64,000 nucleotides of DNA from assembly GCA_033002965.1 (NCBI GenBank), contig JAURVB010012337.1, positions 1 to 64,000 on the forward strand, read 5' to 3'. Both the position numbers and the translations under genes were made by a program. Position 1 is the first letter of the stretch, and every line of letters begins with the position of its first letter. This DNA is from Piper betle (taxonomy: Eukaryota > Streptophyta > Magnoliopsida > Piperales > Piperaceae). Shown here piece after piece: positions 10,753 to 22,102 of the stretch. Below the pieces are notes generated by a model, which had not been told where the DNA came from, did not search any database, and saw only the letters and a program-made list of their open reading frames with translations.

Positions 10753-11459
10753 TTACCTAACCCTGCCACCGCCTGCAGCGTCCCCTCGCCCCTCCCCACA
10801 CCCCACGCGGGGTGGGGGAGTGGCGGCCAGGTCACCGGCGATTGGCTTGGAGCAGCAAAAACATAGGAGAGGGGGGGGATGGCGATCGTCGATAGGGGAG
10901 AAACAGAGGAGGTTGTGGGTGAAGAAAAATGCCTCGATGGCAAATTCGTGATAAAAATTTGACTTGAGTCAATATAAAAAATTTGACTCGCTCCTAACTC
11001 GAGTCAATATTATGAAATAAATCCAAAAAATATAAAAAACTTGATTGGTTGCGAGGCGACAACAGCAGCGATTGGTGGCATTGTTGGCTGGAAAAACAGA
11101 GGAGAAGGTAAGGGAAAAGAAATGCCTTTAGGTGTGGGGCTAGTTTTGTAATAAAAACTTGACTCGCCCAAATTATGTAATACACCCAAAAAATATTAAA
11201 AAATACAGTAAAAAGTCATAAAATTAAATAATTAAGTTCTAACTTGAATAACATGCTCAAAATATAATAACCCACCCAAAACTAATAAATAACACGTCTG
11301 ATAAACAACAAAAAATTAATTGTGCGATCCAATATAGATAAAAAAATAAACTGACATATATGATGAGAACGATATATAGAAAAAAACGGGCATATCTCAT
11401 CATATATGCCAGTTTATTTTCTTATCTATAGTGGATTGCTGATGTCGTTTACCGCATTC
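10753..11459. other. GC-richer spacer between the two repeat C copies, with a hairpin
   Basis: The first part (10755-10960) is GC-rich, with open frames on both strands that look like low-complexity sequence. Phrases like TTGACTCGAGTCAA-type repeats and ATGCC-TTT blocks recur at 10940-11180 and resemble the core of the element at 44646-45564. A near-perfect hairpin follows at 11317-11445. No gene is supported. Confidence 0.45.
11317..11445. repeat. hairpin with arms of about 45 bp
   Basis: The left arm contains AATAAACTGACATATATGAT and the right arm its complement ATCATATATGCCAGTTTATT, with pairing continuing outward through ATAGATAA / TTATCTAT. The loop is about 25 bp. Size and pairing fit either a tiny MITE or a small-RNA precursor. 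Nothing here identifies a target. Confidence 0.6.
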
Positions 11460-14390
11460 GTACACATTATTATGAAACCTAACCGCATGAAAGGGAGGAT
11501 TGTGAATTTCATTAATCCAAGTATCCGGTTGGAGTCATGTTCTAAAGCACGGTGAGTGAAACATGAAAAACACACTTTAAATCACATACTTCATTAACTC
11601 AAGCACCCCCTCATATTGTAAAACCTGGTTAGTGAAACACAGAAAATACGCTTGAAGTCACATATTTCATTAACCTAAATACGCAATTGGCTTCACGTTG
11701 TGAAACCCAGTTGATGGAATACAAAACACACACTTTCACTCGAGTAGTTTGCTAACATAAATATAAAGGTAGATCGAGGAAATTTCATGGTGTATTATTT
11801 AAGTAAGTTTCTGAAAACAACCTTAAGTAGGATAAGTGTTGGGAAGTGAGTTTTTCAGATGAAAAGATAAATTTTTAAGGTGAGTGCATGTTTTGAAGGT
11901 GAAATATGCGACTCTAAATATGTTATTGGTGTTGCGCTAATCGAGTTTCACAATGTGAGGCCAACTCGGTACTCGGGTTAATTAAACTGCCCTTCCTCCG
12001 CTTCCTTTAACTTAGTTTCATAACGTGAGGCTAACTAAGTTCCTTTTCTAATTAACAAAAAAAATTTTATACGTGATTCTTTGTAACATAGGAAAGGGAA
12101 GAGCTTGATCAGCTGTAAGTATGTTTTTTATAAGATAAATTTTTGTGTGTGGATTTTTTGGTTTCGTCGTTGGGATTTTACAAGGGCCGCCAACTAAGTA
12201 CACAAGAACATAATTAATACATGATGGGAAATATTATTTTGTGTAAGTGGGTTTTTCTAGTTTCAGCACCTTGGTTTTACAAGGGGTGCCAACGGAGTTT
12301 CTAGCTATAAATATGTTTCTTATGTTCTATCAATTGGGTTCATATTGTGATGTCAGCCGAGTATGTGATTGTTTATTTATAAACAGAGTTAAATTGTTCT
12401 GTTTGTTAATTAGTAAAATCTAGATAGACTCCACGTGGATCAATGAAAATAAGGGCAGTTCAGGGACAAAAAGTAGGGTGTGGGTAAAAAATTTCCATGC
12501 TTTAAACCCTCAATCTCAAAAATGGAAGTCATATTTTGCACCACTGGTGACCAAAAAATTTGTCTTCTTAGTCAATTTTAGATATGGAACTATTATTTTT
12601 TGCTACTATTTCAAATTTCAAAGGTAAATTTTTAGTCACGTCGCGTCTTTCTGTGCCATGCTACACCTCATTTCGATTGGTCTAGATGGGTGGTAAATAG
12701 TCGTTTGATTTACCAGTTTACCAACTTTTCTAAATCAATTGGAGCAAAAATGAAAAAAATATTATTCACCGTATAAGAAAAATGGTTTAAAACTAGGTTA
12801 GTTTAACCTAACCAACATTAGATATAAATGATAATAATGATAGAAAGCCTACTATAACCGATTAACCAATTTTGTAGAATATTGATTATTTATACATAAC
12901 AGTAAAAATTATTTCTATCTTAACATTAAGCTTGAAAATTTTAATTATCGAAACAATAATGTGATGAATTTATTTAACTTAGATTATTTATTTACTAATT
13001 TAATAATTTCTAATACTAGATTAACATAGATTAGATGCTTAGCACATTTTATATTTGTGAGTGAGAAAGTACACCAGATAACTTAATTTTTAACCAACTT
13101 AATATAGTTGGGTTTATGATATATAATTTTTAACAAATTTAACCATTTGTTAAATGTTTAATCGATATGAAAATGGTGAAAACTTGATTATGACAGAATC
13201 TTATATACTTGGTTATTAAAAAATTTAAAATAGTAAATAGTTAAAGTAATATTGTCGACCAAACGGTAACTTAACCATTTATAACTCTAGATGTGGAGTC
13301 TATATGGATTTTACTAATAGACGTAGAAGTTAACTCCATCTAACATGAGATAATATAAGCTCAATTGCAATGAATGAAGTTACTTCATAAAATAGTAAAA
13401 AATTACTTGCAAACACATAGAAAAGTTGTAGTAAAAAAACACCTATATAAGAAATTTACATCACTCCTTCCTCCATGGCCATTACCTGATTTAAGTAGGT
13501 AGTTAAAAACTCAGTTAAGTTAACAACTTACCTTTTTTATCTTCTTTCCGGCTATCATGTCACATTAAAAACCTATCTTTTATTATTATTTCATCAGAAA
13601 ACCCGCCTTCTGACTAATAACTTACTTAGTTTGTATTCAAAAACTCAGTTACAAAATATAGTATGAAACTTCAGCCCCTACCTTCATCTCCCATAAAAAT
13701 TTTGTTCCCTAAAATTATTTCGTCTAAAAATTCCACCTTCGTATCATGGTATCACCTAAGTTCGTTTTTATAAACACATTGAAGAAAGTATATTAAAAAA
13801 CTTCCTCATTCACCTTCACTTCACCTTAAAAATTTATCATCCCACTTGCAAAACTCACTTAACCCACTTTACCCTGCTTAAATTTATATTGACAAACTTA
13901 TTTAAATTGTACACTAAGAAACTTGATCACCCGATCTTCATGTTTAGGTTAACAAAGTATTCAACTGCAAGTATATTTTTGGTGTTTCACCAACATGGTT
14001 TCACGAGGCTGGCTGGTTACTTGGGTTAATGAAATACAAGACTATAAATATATTTTTATTTTCTACCAACACGGTTCATAAAATGAGGTCAACTAGGTAC
14101 TTGGGTTTTAACGAAGCATGTAACTGTAAGTGTATTTTTCGCCAACCAAGTTTCATAGTGTAAATGAAATACACAATTAAAAGTGTGTTTTTGCATTCCG
14201 TCCACAGGGTTATACAATGTGAAGCAATCGAATACTTGGGTTAATGAAGTAATTATTAATTGTATGTTTTTCGTATTCCACTAAAACAAATATGGTAAAC
14301 CAAGTTTTTTTTTGCACATCTTTACGAACAAATTTAATATTTTCTATTTGTTGAAATGATTAGGGGAATCCAAAAAGACTATTCTTAAGT
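11460..14390 (+). repeat. repeat C, copy 2 (longer copy)
   Basis: The first 1.5 kb duplicates 9230-10752. The whole from about 12110 onward is the reverse complement of about 41990-44190 on the right side. It holds the MITE-like element at 12438-12682. No protein-coding signal was found. It joins repeat A copy 2 at about 14560 through a short unique stretch, and the same C-then-A order occurs on the opposite strand at 44190-36865. Confidence 0.8.
12438..12682. mobile_element. small inverted-repeat (MITE-like) element, copy 2
   Basis: Homologous to 10231-10462. The left end is eroded (GATCAATGAAAATAAGG) and the right end is kept (CACCTCATTTCGATTGGTC). Confidence 0.55.
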
Positions 14391-14559
14391 GGATAAATTA
14401 AACTGAAGTTTCACTTTGCACATTAAAATGAAGTTTCAATTAAAATGAAGTTTCAATTAAAAATTTCTCAATTTCAAAATGCACCTCATTCTTCGTACAG
14501 AAGACCTTACAAGAACCCACACATAGCTTGGAGATAGGGCTGCAAGCATCAAATAAATA

Positions 14560-16625
14560 TACATGGAATATAATTGGTAATGTGAAGGAATTCATATCCA
14601 TCCGAATAAATTAGTCTTTTCGCATACAGATATAGTAATAAAATGGATATAATCTTCATATTCAGGTCGAATTCAATTTTAGATTTTTGGATTCAGGTCG
14701 GATTAAGATATGACCAATACCGACAGAACCCATCCCTACATTTTCCACTGGTTTCCAACCGGCTAGTTGTAAGAATATACGTATTTTAAAATTTATACAC
14801 CAGTTTTGGCCATTCTAAAGCGGTTGTAAATTATTTACACAATTACAATGAAAAATGTCATTTGCAAAGTAATAGTGGATAGATAAAAAATTTTAAGTTT
14901 TATATAAATAAGCTACACCTTTTATTTAGAGCAATTTAAAGTATCCTACTACTTAAAATTCATATAAATAAAAAATAATAATAATGAGGATAATTATAAA
15001 TGTTCAACTCATTCTATTAATGTTTCCAGCTTTTCATCTTAATTATCAAGGTAATTATAATAAAAATTCATTTCACAATATCTATTTACTAGTGCTTTTA
15101 AAAATGTTAAAATTAAATCATAATGAAAAAAACCAATCTCCCACTTACACGTACTCTACTTTCAAGATATATATATATTTATATATAGTGCGGGTCTCAT
15201 TAAAACTGTTTTCAATTGTTTTTAATGTTTTTAATGTTTTTCTAGATTGTCTTTTAATTGTTTTTATTTTTATTTTTCAATATTTCTTATATTTATTCAG
15301 TTTGTCTTGATATACAATTTTATTTTCTATATAGCTCTATGAATAATCTGCCTTGGAAGAGTATGGTGAAAGTGAAAATATTAATAAATGTATGGCACTG
15401 ACATTAACCAAGCCATAATAATAATAATAATAAATAAATATATTGTATTAGATAATGGTAATAATAATAATCAATTGTCATTGTATTCTCGGTGATGATC
15501 AATGAATTATGGCTATATATATGGTAAGAAACAATATGTAAGAATGTGAATTTATTTTTATTCATGATTACGATGTGAATTTATTCTTATTCATTATCAC
15601 GATGTGAATTTATTCTTATTCATTATTACGATGTGACTTTATTCTTATTCATTATTACGATGTGTTTTTATTCTTATTCATTATTACGATGTATTTTTAT
15701 TCTTATTCATTATTACGATGTGTTTTTATTCTTATTCATTATTATTCATTATGATGATGTGAATTTATTCTTAGTAATTATGGATTTTTATCTATTTTAT
15801 AACCTATTAATAATTAAGGACACTACATAATATACTAGATTTTTTAAACATGACCGTAATGAATTTTTTATTTGTACATGGTGTAATTAGTTTGATTAGG
15901 TTGAACCAAAATTAACATGTTATATTAAATTAAATCTTTTTTAATGATATTTATATGTTTTAAATAATGCATTTTAGCTAATAAACATAATGTAGTATAA
16001 TATTTTAGAGCTATATACTTGTGTAGGTCTTATGAAATACCAAATTAGTCCCACATCACTCTCATAACAAATTCAAACATTATTTTACTAAAGTATCATA
16101 TTAGCCACACATCACTCTCAAAACTAACTCATACCCTTCTCATCTTTCAATATATACGCTAATTGATATCCCTCATTTATACAATAATTGGGCAAAAAAT
16201 GAAACATGTGGATTGGTAAAAAATTATGCTATAAAATAGAATTTAATTACATGTATGAAATGTTGAACCAGACCAAATTGGAGTGGAGTTTGGTACCTAA
16301 CATATGATCAGGTCGACCCCAGATTAGAATGGAGTTTGGTACCCAAGACCAGCCGTTTCGGTCCAATTTTTACAACACTAAATAAAATAGACAATAATAA
16401 TAATAATATATTATTATTATTATATTAGATATAGATTATTGTTTATTTTACTTTAAAGATATAACTTAATTAAATGAAAATTTTTATTTTTATTTTTTTG
16501 AAATTTAGGTGGTTAAATCTCGTAGTTTTAATCAAAGGCCAATAATGAGTTTGCCCTTTTATTAATTAGAGTAGATATGAAATGCCAGTGTTCAGAAAAA
16601 TAATAAAAATACCCTAAACGCCTTT
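14560..16625 (+). repeat. repeat A, copy 2
   Basis: Direct partial copy of 1-2200 and inverted copy of about 36865-38780. Relative to copy 3 it lacks about 1.2 kb near 14640, including the short open frame found at 444 and 39279. It ends at about 16625 (ACCCTAAACGCC), where copy 3 also ends (36868). No coding signal. Confidence 0.8.
15548..15775 (+). repeat. minisatellite, unit about 29 bp
   Basis: About seven units of the type TTTATTCTTATTCATTATTA followed by CGATGTG(AA). Copy 1 of repeat A has one unit near 2120-2160, and copy 3 has three or four units near 37690-37790, so the array expanded independently here. Confidence 0.85.
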
Positions 16626-17740
16626 CAGTGTCAAACTAGATTAACACAAAAACCACATATTTTGACACAAACATAATAGCAAAACATAACCTCCATGATA
16701 ATAATAACACGGTTATTTGCAAAACTGTACATAACCAAGAACCCTGCAATTAGATATATCAAATAAAAAAATACCATAATATTGGTGTTAAATATCAGTA
16801 AATCATCATATATTGACGTCCAATATTAGTATTATAATTCACATGCCTTCTACCATGAAGACTTTATAAGACTAAGCATTCGGATGGCAAAACAAAATTG
16901 CCGAACACCATTTTGGCTACCTTAAATACAAACTGAACCAAACCAAACCAAACTAGACCTGAATGTAAGTAAAAAGTATTATGAAAAATAAAATTAATTT
17001 TATTATATTTTTAACATTAGTTAATTATCATAATCACGTTCAAAAATATTATACGCATAGATGTTATGTAAAATATCTAGATGCTATATTAAACACCCCC
17101 AACAAATTTTTAAAAATTAATAATAGCACATAAAAGTACGTAATGAAATTAAGTTGTTTTTAAAATTTTTTAGGGTTTTCGGTCAATTTTGTGCCAGTTC
17201 TGAATTTAACATATTTTAAAGATTTACCCAATATAGAAACCTAACCAAATTGACATTTTTCTAAAATAGAACCGAATTTGAACAGCCCCTACTTTTTTCA
17301 TTAACTCATACAAGAACTACCCATTCAATAAATCCTACAAAAAGTAATAAATAATATGAAGATGAACTCAAACAATGAATTTTTATATATTAGTATTTTA
17401 GCATGGCATCATATTGGCAATGATATTTTATACTTTCATTTTTTCTTCCTTGGCAGTTTTCACCTTAGTTATATATTTACATGTGGTGCATACTAGCTAA
17501 AAGCTCCTAACCAAGAAACGAGGCCATGTCCGGAGACGCTCACTGCTTTAGTTAGTCCAAGAAACAAGTCCATGTCTGGAGACGCTCACTGCTTCAGTTA
17601 GTCACTTCAACCAGGGAGTGTTCATCTAGGATAAGGTAAGAATATGGTTATATCCGAATTCAACTAGAATCTGAAAATTCAATTTAACTGAAGATTATAT
17701 TTATTTTTCTTATGAGGTAAAAATACAGTTCAAATAAAAA
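16626..17740. repeat. AT-rich spacer; 17150-17640 is an inverted copy of 41325-41820
   Basis: No gene seen. The inverted match covers GGTTTCTATATTGGGTAAAT-type sequence, the TAGGGCTGTTCAAATTC-type motif and the block around GAGACGCTCACTGCTT. The 3'-flank phrase of the WRC copies (TATTAATTTTTGTTGGATTT) is also present here in reverse, suggesting that WRC 3' flanking DNA travels with this repeat. Confidence 0.6.
17512..17603. repeat. two-unit tandem repeat of about 47 bp
   Basis: CCAAGAAAC.AG.CCATGTC.G followed by GAGACGCTCACTGCTT.AGT occurs twice in a row. The related sequence near 41330-41450 has one unit. Confidence 0.75.
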
Positions 17741-18029
17741 AATTTTTATTTTTCAAATATAATTTTATAAAACGCCACCGATTTGGATCAGAGATAGAAT
17801 TATCCCAAATTGAAATCCGATTCAAATATTTTTTGATACAGTAATCAGAACACCCATCAAGGTCCTCCCCTCCTTCCTAACTCTGGTGTCCACAGATGGA
17901 TTTTCAAACTAATGCATTCATAAAACATTTCATCTTAAAAAAATGCATTTGTAAAACATTCTATCAATAACAAAACATATCTGTTTTACACAGCTCATAA
18001 CTAAGCTGAGATACCTACTTAGCATTTCT

Positions 18030-18655
18030 TTGGGACGATTTTCAACGAAGAGTAGGGGAGTTAACCATGACACATTGGAGGAACTTGGCTTATAAACAGT
18101 ATCACCCTATGTCTGGACTAACCGCTCCTTCCTCCACTGATCCATGCTCCAAATCATTCTGTTCATAAACATCAACAGGATTCTTCCTCTTGTTTCTCAA
18201 TCCACGGCCATTAACATGGTTGGTGTTGCTCCTAATCCTCGCTTTCTCAAGATGATACTCACAAAGAGCATGCCCCGAACTTGTCAAACATGAGCACCTC
18301 CACCCTCAACCATTGTACCAGCTGCACCTTGATGGATCCTCTCCTACGGTGCTCCTTCTCCGTCGTTGCCGGCGCTGAGCTGTTCGAGAAGGAATGGGGG
18401 AAAGCTCAGCATCTGAACCTATGCCTCCTTGATCATTTAATATTTGGTCTCCATGAGAAGGCCTTGATATGATCTTTCTCTTCCTTAAAGGCTTTGCAAT
18501 AATGCTCCTCTTTGATCAATTCTAAGTGCCTAAAATCCCAACAAATGAATCCATGGGATAATGAGATCCTACATAGAGAAAAAACATGAGAAATGGTAAG
18601 TTTAAAAGACAATATTGCACATAAAATATACCTTGATCTTAATCTGCAGGGGACA
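18030..18655 (-). pseudogene. WRC zinc-finger gene, decayed copy 2 (cut by a retrotransposon)
   Basis: The minus strand is nearly identical to copy 1 at 2466-3200. It has the same TGA inside the finger (RCSWYNG, stop, GWRCSCL…HALCEYH), followed by RIRSNTNHVNGRGLRNKRK and NPVDVYEQNDLEHGSVEEG. It has only one unit of the 95-bp segment. Upstream exons are missing because the Ty3/gypsy element starts at 18662, inside the intron that in copy 1 continues GGACATATGAGGAGC. The shared TGA shows that copies 1 and 2 derive from one already damaged parent. Confidence 0.75.
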
Positions 18656-18661
18656 CATGAC

Positions 18662-19054
18662 TGTTATGAATATTGTTAGTATTGTTAGTAGGATTGTAGT
18701 GTTGTTAGTAGGGGTAATTGAGTAGGGGTGTTTGGGTAATTTCACTAGGAAGGGTGCCTACAAAAGGGGGCTGTAACAGAATTCTGTAACAACTTTTGTT
18801 TTGAAATCAAATTCACCCTTTTGGAGATTGCTCCACCCTCCAAGGTTTCTTGGAACCCAAGGAACCAGGATCGCCATCTGGTTCTTCCCCTTTGGTTGCA
18901 GCATTTGCAGCCCTTCTTCCACCATTGTTGCTGTTGATCTTCATCCCCCTTCATCCAGGAAGTTCGTCACTCAAGATGGCACCAGCAAAGCAGAGTTCCA
19001 GGCAAGCCAAGGGCAAGGAATTGGTTGTGGAGCTTGGAGAAGAAACCCCTTCCA
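18662..19054 (+). repeat. 5' LTR of the truncated Ty3/gypsy element
   Basis: Begins TGTTATGAAT and ends CCCCTTCCA. Boundaries are set by comparison with the two LTRs of the complete element. It already contains the gag start codon at 18976. Confidence 0.85.
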
Positions 19055-20554
19055 GATTGGTATCAGAGCAGGTCGAGGGAGGTACGTCTTCTTCACCCCA
19101 TCTTGATGAATTATCCCAGATTAGGAGGGTTCAAGATCAATTGATTGCTGCCATTACCAATATGTCATCAAAGTTTGATTTATTACTGCAATCAAGAAGT
19201 GATGGTTTGGGAAATAGAGAAGGTATTGGGACAATTCAGGGAGGGTTCCTGCAATGGGGATGGAGAGGGATGATCCATTGCTGGAAACCCATGTTGGACG
19301 TCCCCAAGAGGTGTTGTTGACGTCAGTAGAGAGGGGGCGACACCATGATGGGCTGTTGCAGGGTATGCCTGAACGTCATCCAGGAGCACACCCAATTTCA
19401 GCAGGGATGGGGCGTCTTTGTGAGGATGTGTTGCATGGTAGGCGACCTGGTGATGATGAGTTGCAGGGTAGGCGGCCTGGTGATGAAGTGTTGCAGGGTT
19501 TGCACCGCCAAGAACAGCTGGAAGAGACGCTGCTGCAAGGAGGAATTAAGCAATTCGGGATGAGCAGGAGAGGAAGAGCACCTGCTCGACAAAATTACCA
19601 TGAAGTCGCTGCCCAAAATTGCAGGGATGTTGCTGCCTATGATGACCCAAATGAGGATTTTCTGAAAGGTTCCAAGATCAGTTTCCCAAAGTTTGATGGA
19701 ACCAAGGACCCAATTTCATGGTTTAGCAGGGCAGAAAAATTTTTCAAGCTGCATCACGTCCAAGAAAGATTGCAAGTAGAGTTGGCGAGCTTTCATTTGG
19801 AGGACGATGCACAAATTTGGTTCGATATGCTGCAAGAACATCATGGGATTCCTAGTTGGCCTGAGTTGAAGGTAGCCATGAATCTTCAGTTCGGTCCCTC
19901 GGAGTATGAGGATTTTTATGGGGACCTTACTCGGTTAAAACAGGACGCATCAGTTCAAGAGTATACCGTTCAATTTAACCGGTTGGCCACTAGAGCTGGA
20001 AGCATGACTGAAAGGCAGAGGATCAGCAGCTATACTTGTGGTCTCAAGCCTCAATTGAGAATGGAGGTGAAAGCTCGGAAACCGGACACCTTATTGGATG
20101 CTCAAGGGCTGGCTAGACATTTGGAGAATCATGTGAATCAGAAATCAGCAACATTTGGGAGAGCAATGAACAGGGGATATCAACATGTAGCTGGACCGTC
20201 TAACAAGGGAGGTAGTTTTGGGTCGGTCAAGGGTGATGTTGGGGTAGCAGCAGAACAGCAACTCAAGGAGATTCCTCATGGACGGAAATTCAGCATTAAG
20301 CAATTGCAAGAGAGAAAGGAGGCTGGATTGTGTTTCAGGTGTGATGAGAAATTTGTACCTGGACACAAGTGTAAAAGGTTATTCGTCATTGAAGTGGTGA
20401 GGGAGGGGGAACTGTCGGAGGAGGACGATAGTGACCCGGAAGACGACTCCCTTACTCCAGCCATATCCTTGAATGCTTTGATAGGAATCATTACTTCAAA
20501 TACCATGAGGGTATCTCGAAAGAGTAGGTGGACACCAAGTGACAATCATGGTTG
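18976..20554 (+). pseudogene. gag (and start of protease) of the truncated Ty3/gypsy element
   Basis: The frame opens at 18976 (MAPAKQSSRQAKGKEL) inside the LTR and runs through the primer site. A one-base deletion near 19235 relative to the complete element shifts it to the frame of 19254-20555. That part holds the capsid-like region (FDGTKDPISWFSRAEKFF, …GDLTRLKQD) and a zinc knuckle CFRCDEKFVPGHKC at about 20330-20375. A second frame change near 20515 precedes the protease motif (DSGSSHNFVNAKL), which is read in another frame. It cannot make a normal Gag-Pol. It retains about 90 percent or more similarity by eye to the gag at 52-53.5 kb. Confidence 0.9.
19058..19069 (+). other. primer-binding site, initiator tRNA-Met type
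   Basis: TGGTATCAGAGC, the usual complement of the initiator tRNA-Met 3' end, three bases after the LTR end. It is read inside the gag frame as part of ..LVSEQ.., which is unusual. Confidence 0.85.
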
Positions 20555-20674
20555 ATTCGGGTAGCTCCCATAATTTTGTGAATGCAAAGCTGGTTCAGAA
20601 ATTGAATTTGCCAAAGGAAACCAGCAATGGACCCAAAGTTTAGATTTCCAATGGTGACCGAATGTGTTGTGGGG

Positions 20675-20905
20675 GAAGGTTGGATAAAGAGAAAATTTTC
20701 ACTCTTGGGTTCTTATATGCCGCATCGACGCCGCCATTGCCATCGGAGTCAAACTTGTCCGAGAACAGTGCATTGCTGTACACGTCCCCCACCTCCTCCC
20801 CACCCGCGTCCAAGCCGTAGAATGGAGATCTTCCTTTACTACATCTATCTTAGCCATAGTATGGAGATCCAACACTAAATTGGCTTCGTTCTTCATCACA
20901 CACAA
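20675..20905 (-). pseudogene. mosaic of CNGC, EF-hand and WRC gene fragments
   Basis: Three host-gene pieces lie end to end. About 20675-20717 matches the CNGC exon at 25528-25570 (GGTTGGATAAAGAGA…CACTCTTGGGTTCTTATA). About 20721-20818 is the reverse complement of the EF-hand gene at 29567-29667 (…TACAGCAATGCACTGTTCTC on the minus strand, …DSDGNGGVDA). About 20824-20870 on the minus strand is the start of the WRC exon (ATGGCTAAGATAGATGTAGT), as at 60054. The minus strand keeps one open frame across the EF-hand and WRC pieces, but the EF-hand part is out of its native frame. It is probably a by-product of template switching or end joining at the broken retrotransposon edge. Confidence 0.85.
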
Positions 20906-21880
20906 TTAGTTCAAAACCCACAAACCCAATTAGTTCAAAACCAAGATTAAAAAATCATGTACAACTCTACATTTATACAACATTATGATAAAAATTCAGA
21001 CAAGAAGAAGAAGCAACCTCATGTAACCAAGAGTTCCAAAAACAGGAGAAGAAGAAACGATCATCACCGCCTTAAACTCGATTGTTGCTTCATGGGAGGA
21101 GGAAAAGAAGGTAACCGCAACACAGCTTGCTCGGTCTCAACTGGGTCCGATCGCCATATCTAAAATCCATTCAATTCCATCCATAAGTTCAAAGTTATCA
21201 AAATCATCATCTAAAATATGCTACGAGGTGATAAAAATGGTACCGGGTCTTCAAGAAAGGGGTTGTGGATTGCAGGTAATATTATGTGGAAGCTAATATT
21301 GTGTGGTTTAAAGTATATGCAGTTGTTAACAATCAAATTTATATCTTTCACATAGCCCGCACATTACAAATTAGGTTCTCATATACCACACATTATCATT
21401 TACCACCGGAAGGAGCGACAATTGATCCAAGCTTATTTTTTCCATATTGATCTAGGGTTTTTGCACTAGAAACGGTTCTGAAGATCTAAGTCCCTAAGAA
21501 TCTGGCTTAATTAAGATGAATAAAGGTTGTGCAATAAGATCATATATGGAACAAGGTTATCTAATGGAGATGTCTCTGATCTATTTTGTGGATCGTCTTC
21601 ACCTTTCTTGTACTGTGTGTAATAATGTTACTGTTTTGGGATGATAGTTATTTAGTTTAATGCTAAATGCAAATGTTGTGAAGAAGTTCCATGAATATCC
21701 TTGTTTTTGGCTGGTTACCTCAAAGGAGGGGTAATATCCCATATAATTTCTTCAAATTGATCTTATTCAGTGAGGGACTAGTAATATCTGTTTATGTTAT
21801 GCATTTTGCAGGTGATGCAAATAGGGTAAGTGAAGATACATGTAAAGATTATATGAATGAAATATCCTCATCCCAAGATG
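20906..21880. repeat. left arm of an inverted repeat (pairs with about 26560-27480)
   Basis: Reverse complement of about 26560-27480 with few differences. The landmarks are AATTAGTTCAAAACC, GGTTACC…CATGGGAGGAGG, CCATATTGATCTAGG and ACATGTAAAGATT. The outer edge lies at the mosaic. No recognisable gene; this may be the leader and introns of the CNGC or of a neighbouring gene. Confidence 0.8.
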
Positions 21881-22102
21881 TTTAAGAAGTCACCAAAAAT
21901 TAGCCATGTTGATGGACTTGGGTTTATCAAAGAGGAATTGAAGAAAGATAAGAACGCGAGTGAGAGTTGCATGGATATGGCCAGGAAGGGGACTTGATAT
22001 GCTTAAAACCCATGCAAATTGTTCTGTAACCATTAACAATATACAAGTTTGTGTGGAGCTTCACAAGAGTAATATGTGGGAGCAGCTAGAAAAATATGAT
22101 AT
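21881..22102 (+). other. exon-like stretch, family not recognised
   Basis: In the frame starting near 21884 it reads SPKISHVDGLGFIKEELKK then DKNASESCMDMARKG before a stop. The residue mix looks protein-coding, but I do not recognise the family. The right arm of the inverted repeat lacks it because of a deletion. It is directly followed by the target-site duplication of the solo LTR. Confidence 0.35.

Larger units (their letters stand above)
18662..20677 (+). mobile_element. Ty3/gypsy retrotransposon, 5' portion only
   Basis: It starts TGTTATGAATATTG, like the complete element at 48329-53852, with a 393-bp 5' LTR, a tRNA-Met type primer site and gag. The sequence ends abruptly in the region just after protease (…TGTGGGGGAAGGT), where the complete element continues. 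At that point it joins a CNGC fragment. All of reverse transcriptase, RNase H, integrase and the 3' LTR are missing. The left flank is the WRC copy 2 intron. Confidence 0.9.

Noticed and set aside
10742..10951. GC-rich frames of 68-69 codons on both strands
   Set aside because: Pro/Arg/Gly-rich in both strands, in the spacer between repeat C copies, no domain and no conserved counterpart.
19058..19069. tRNA-like match
   Set aside because: Only the 12-base primer-binding complement is present; no cloverleaf can be formed.
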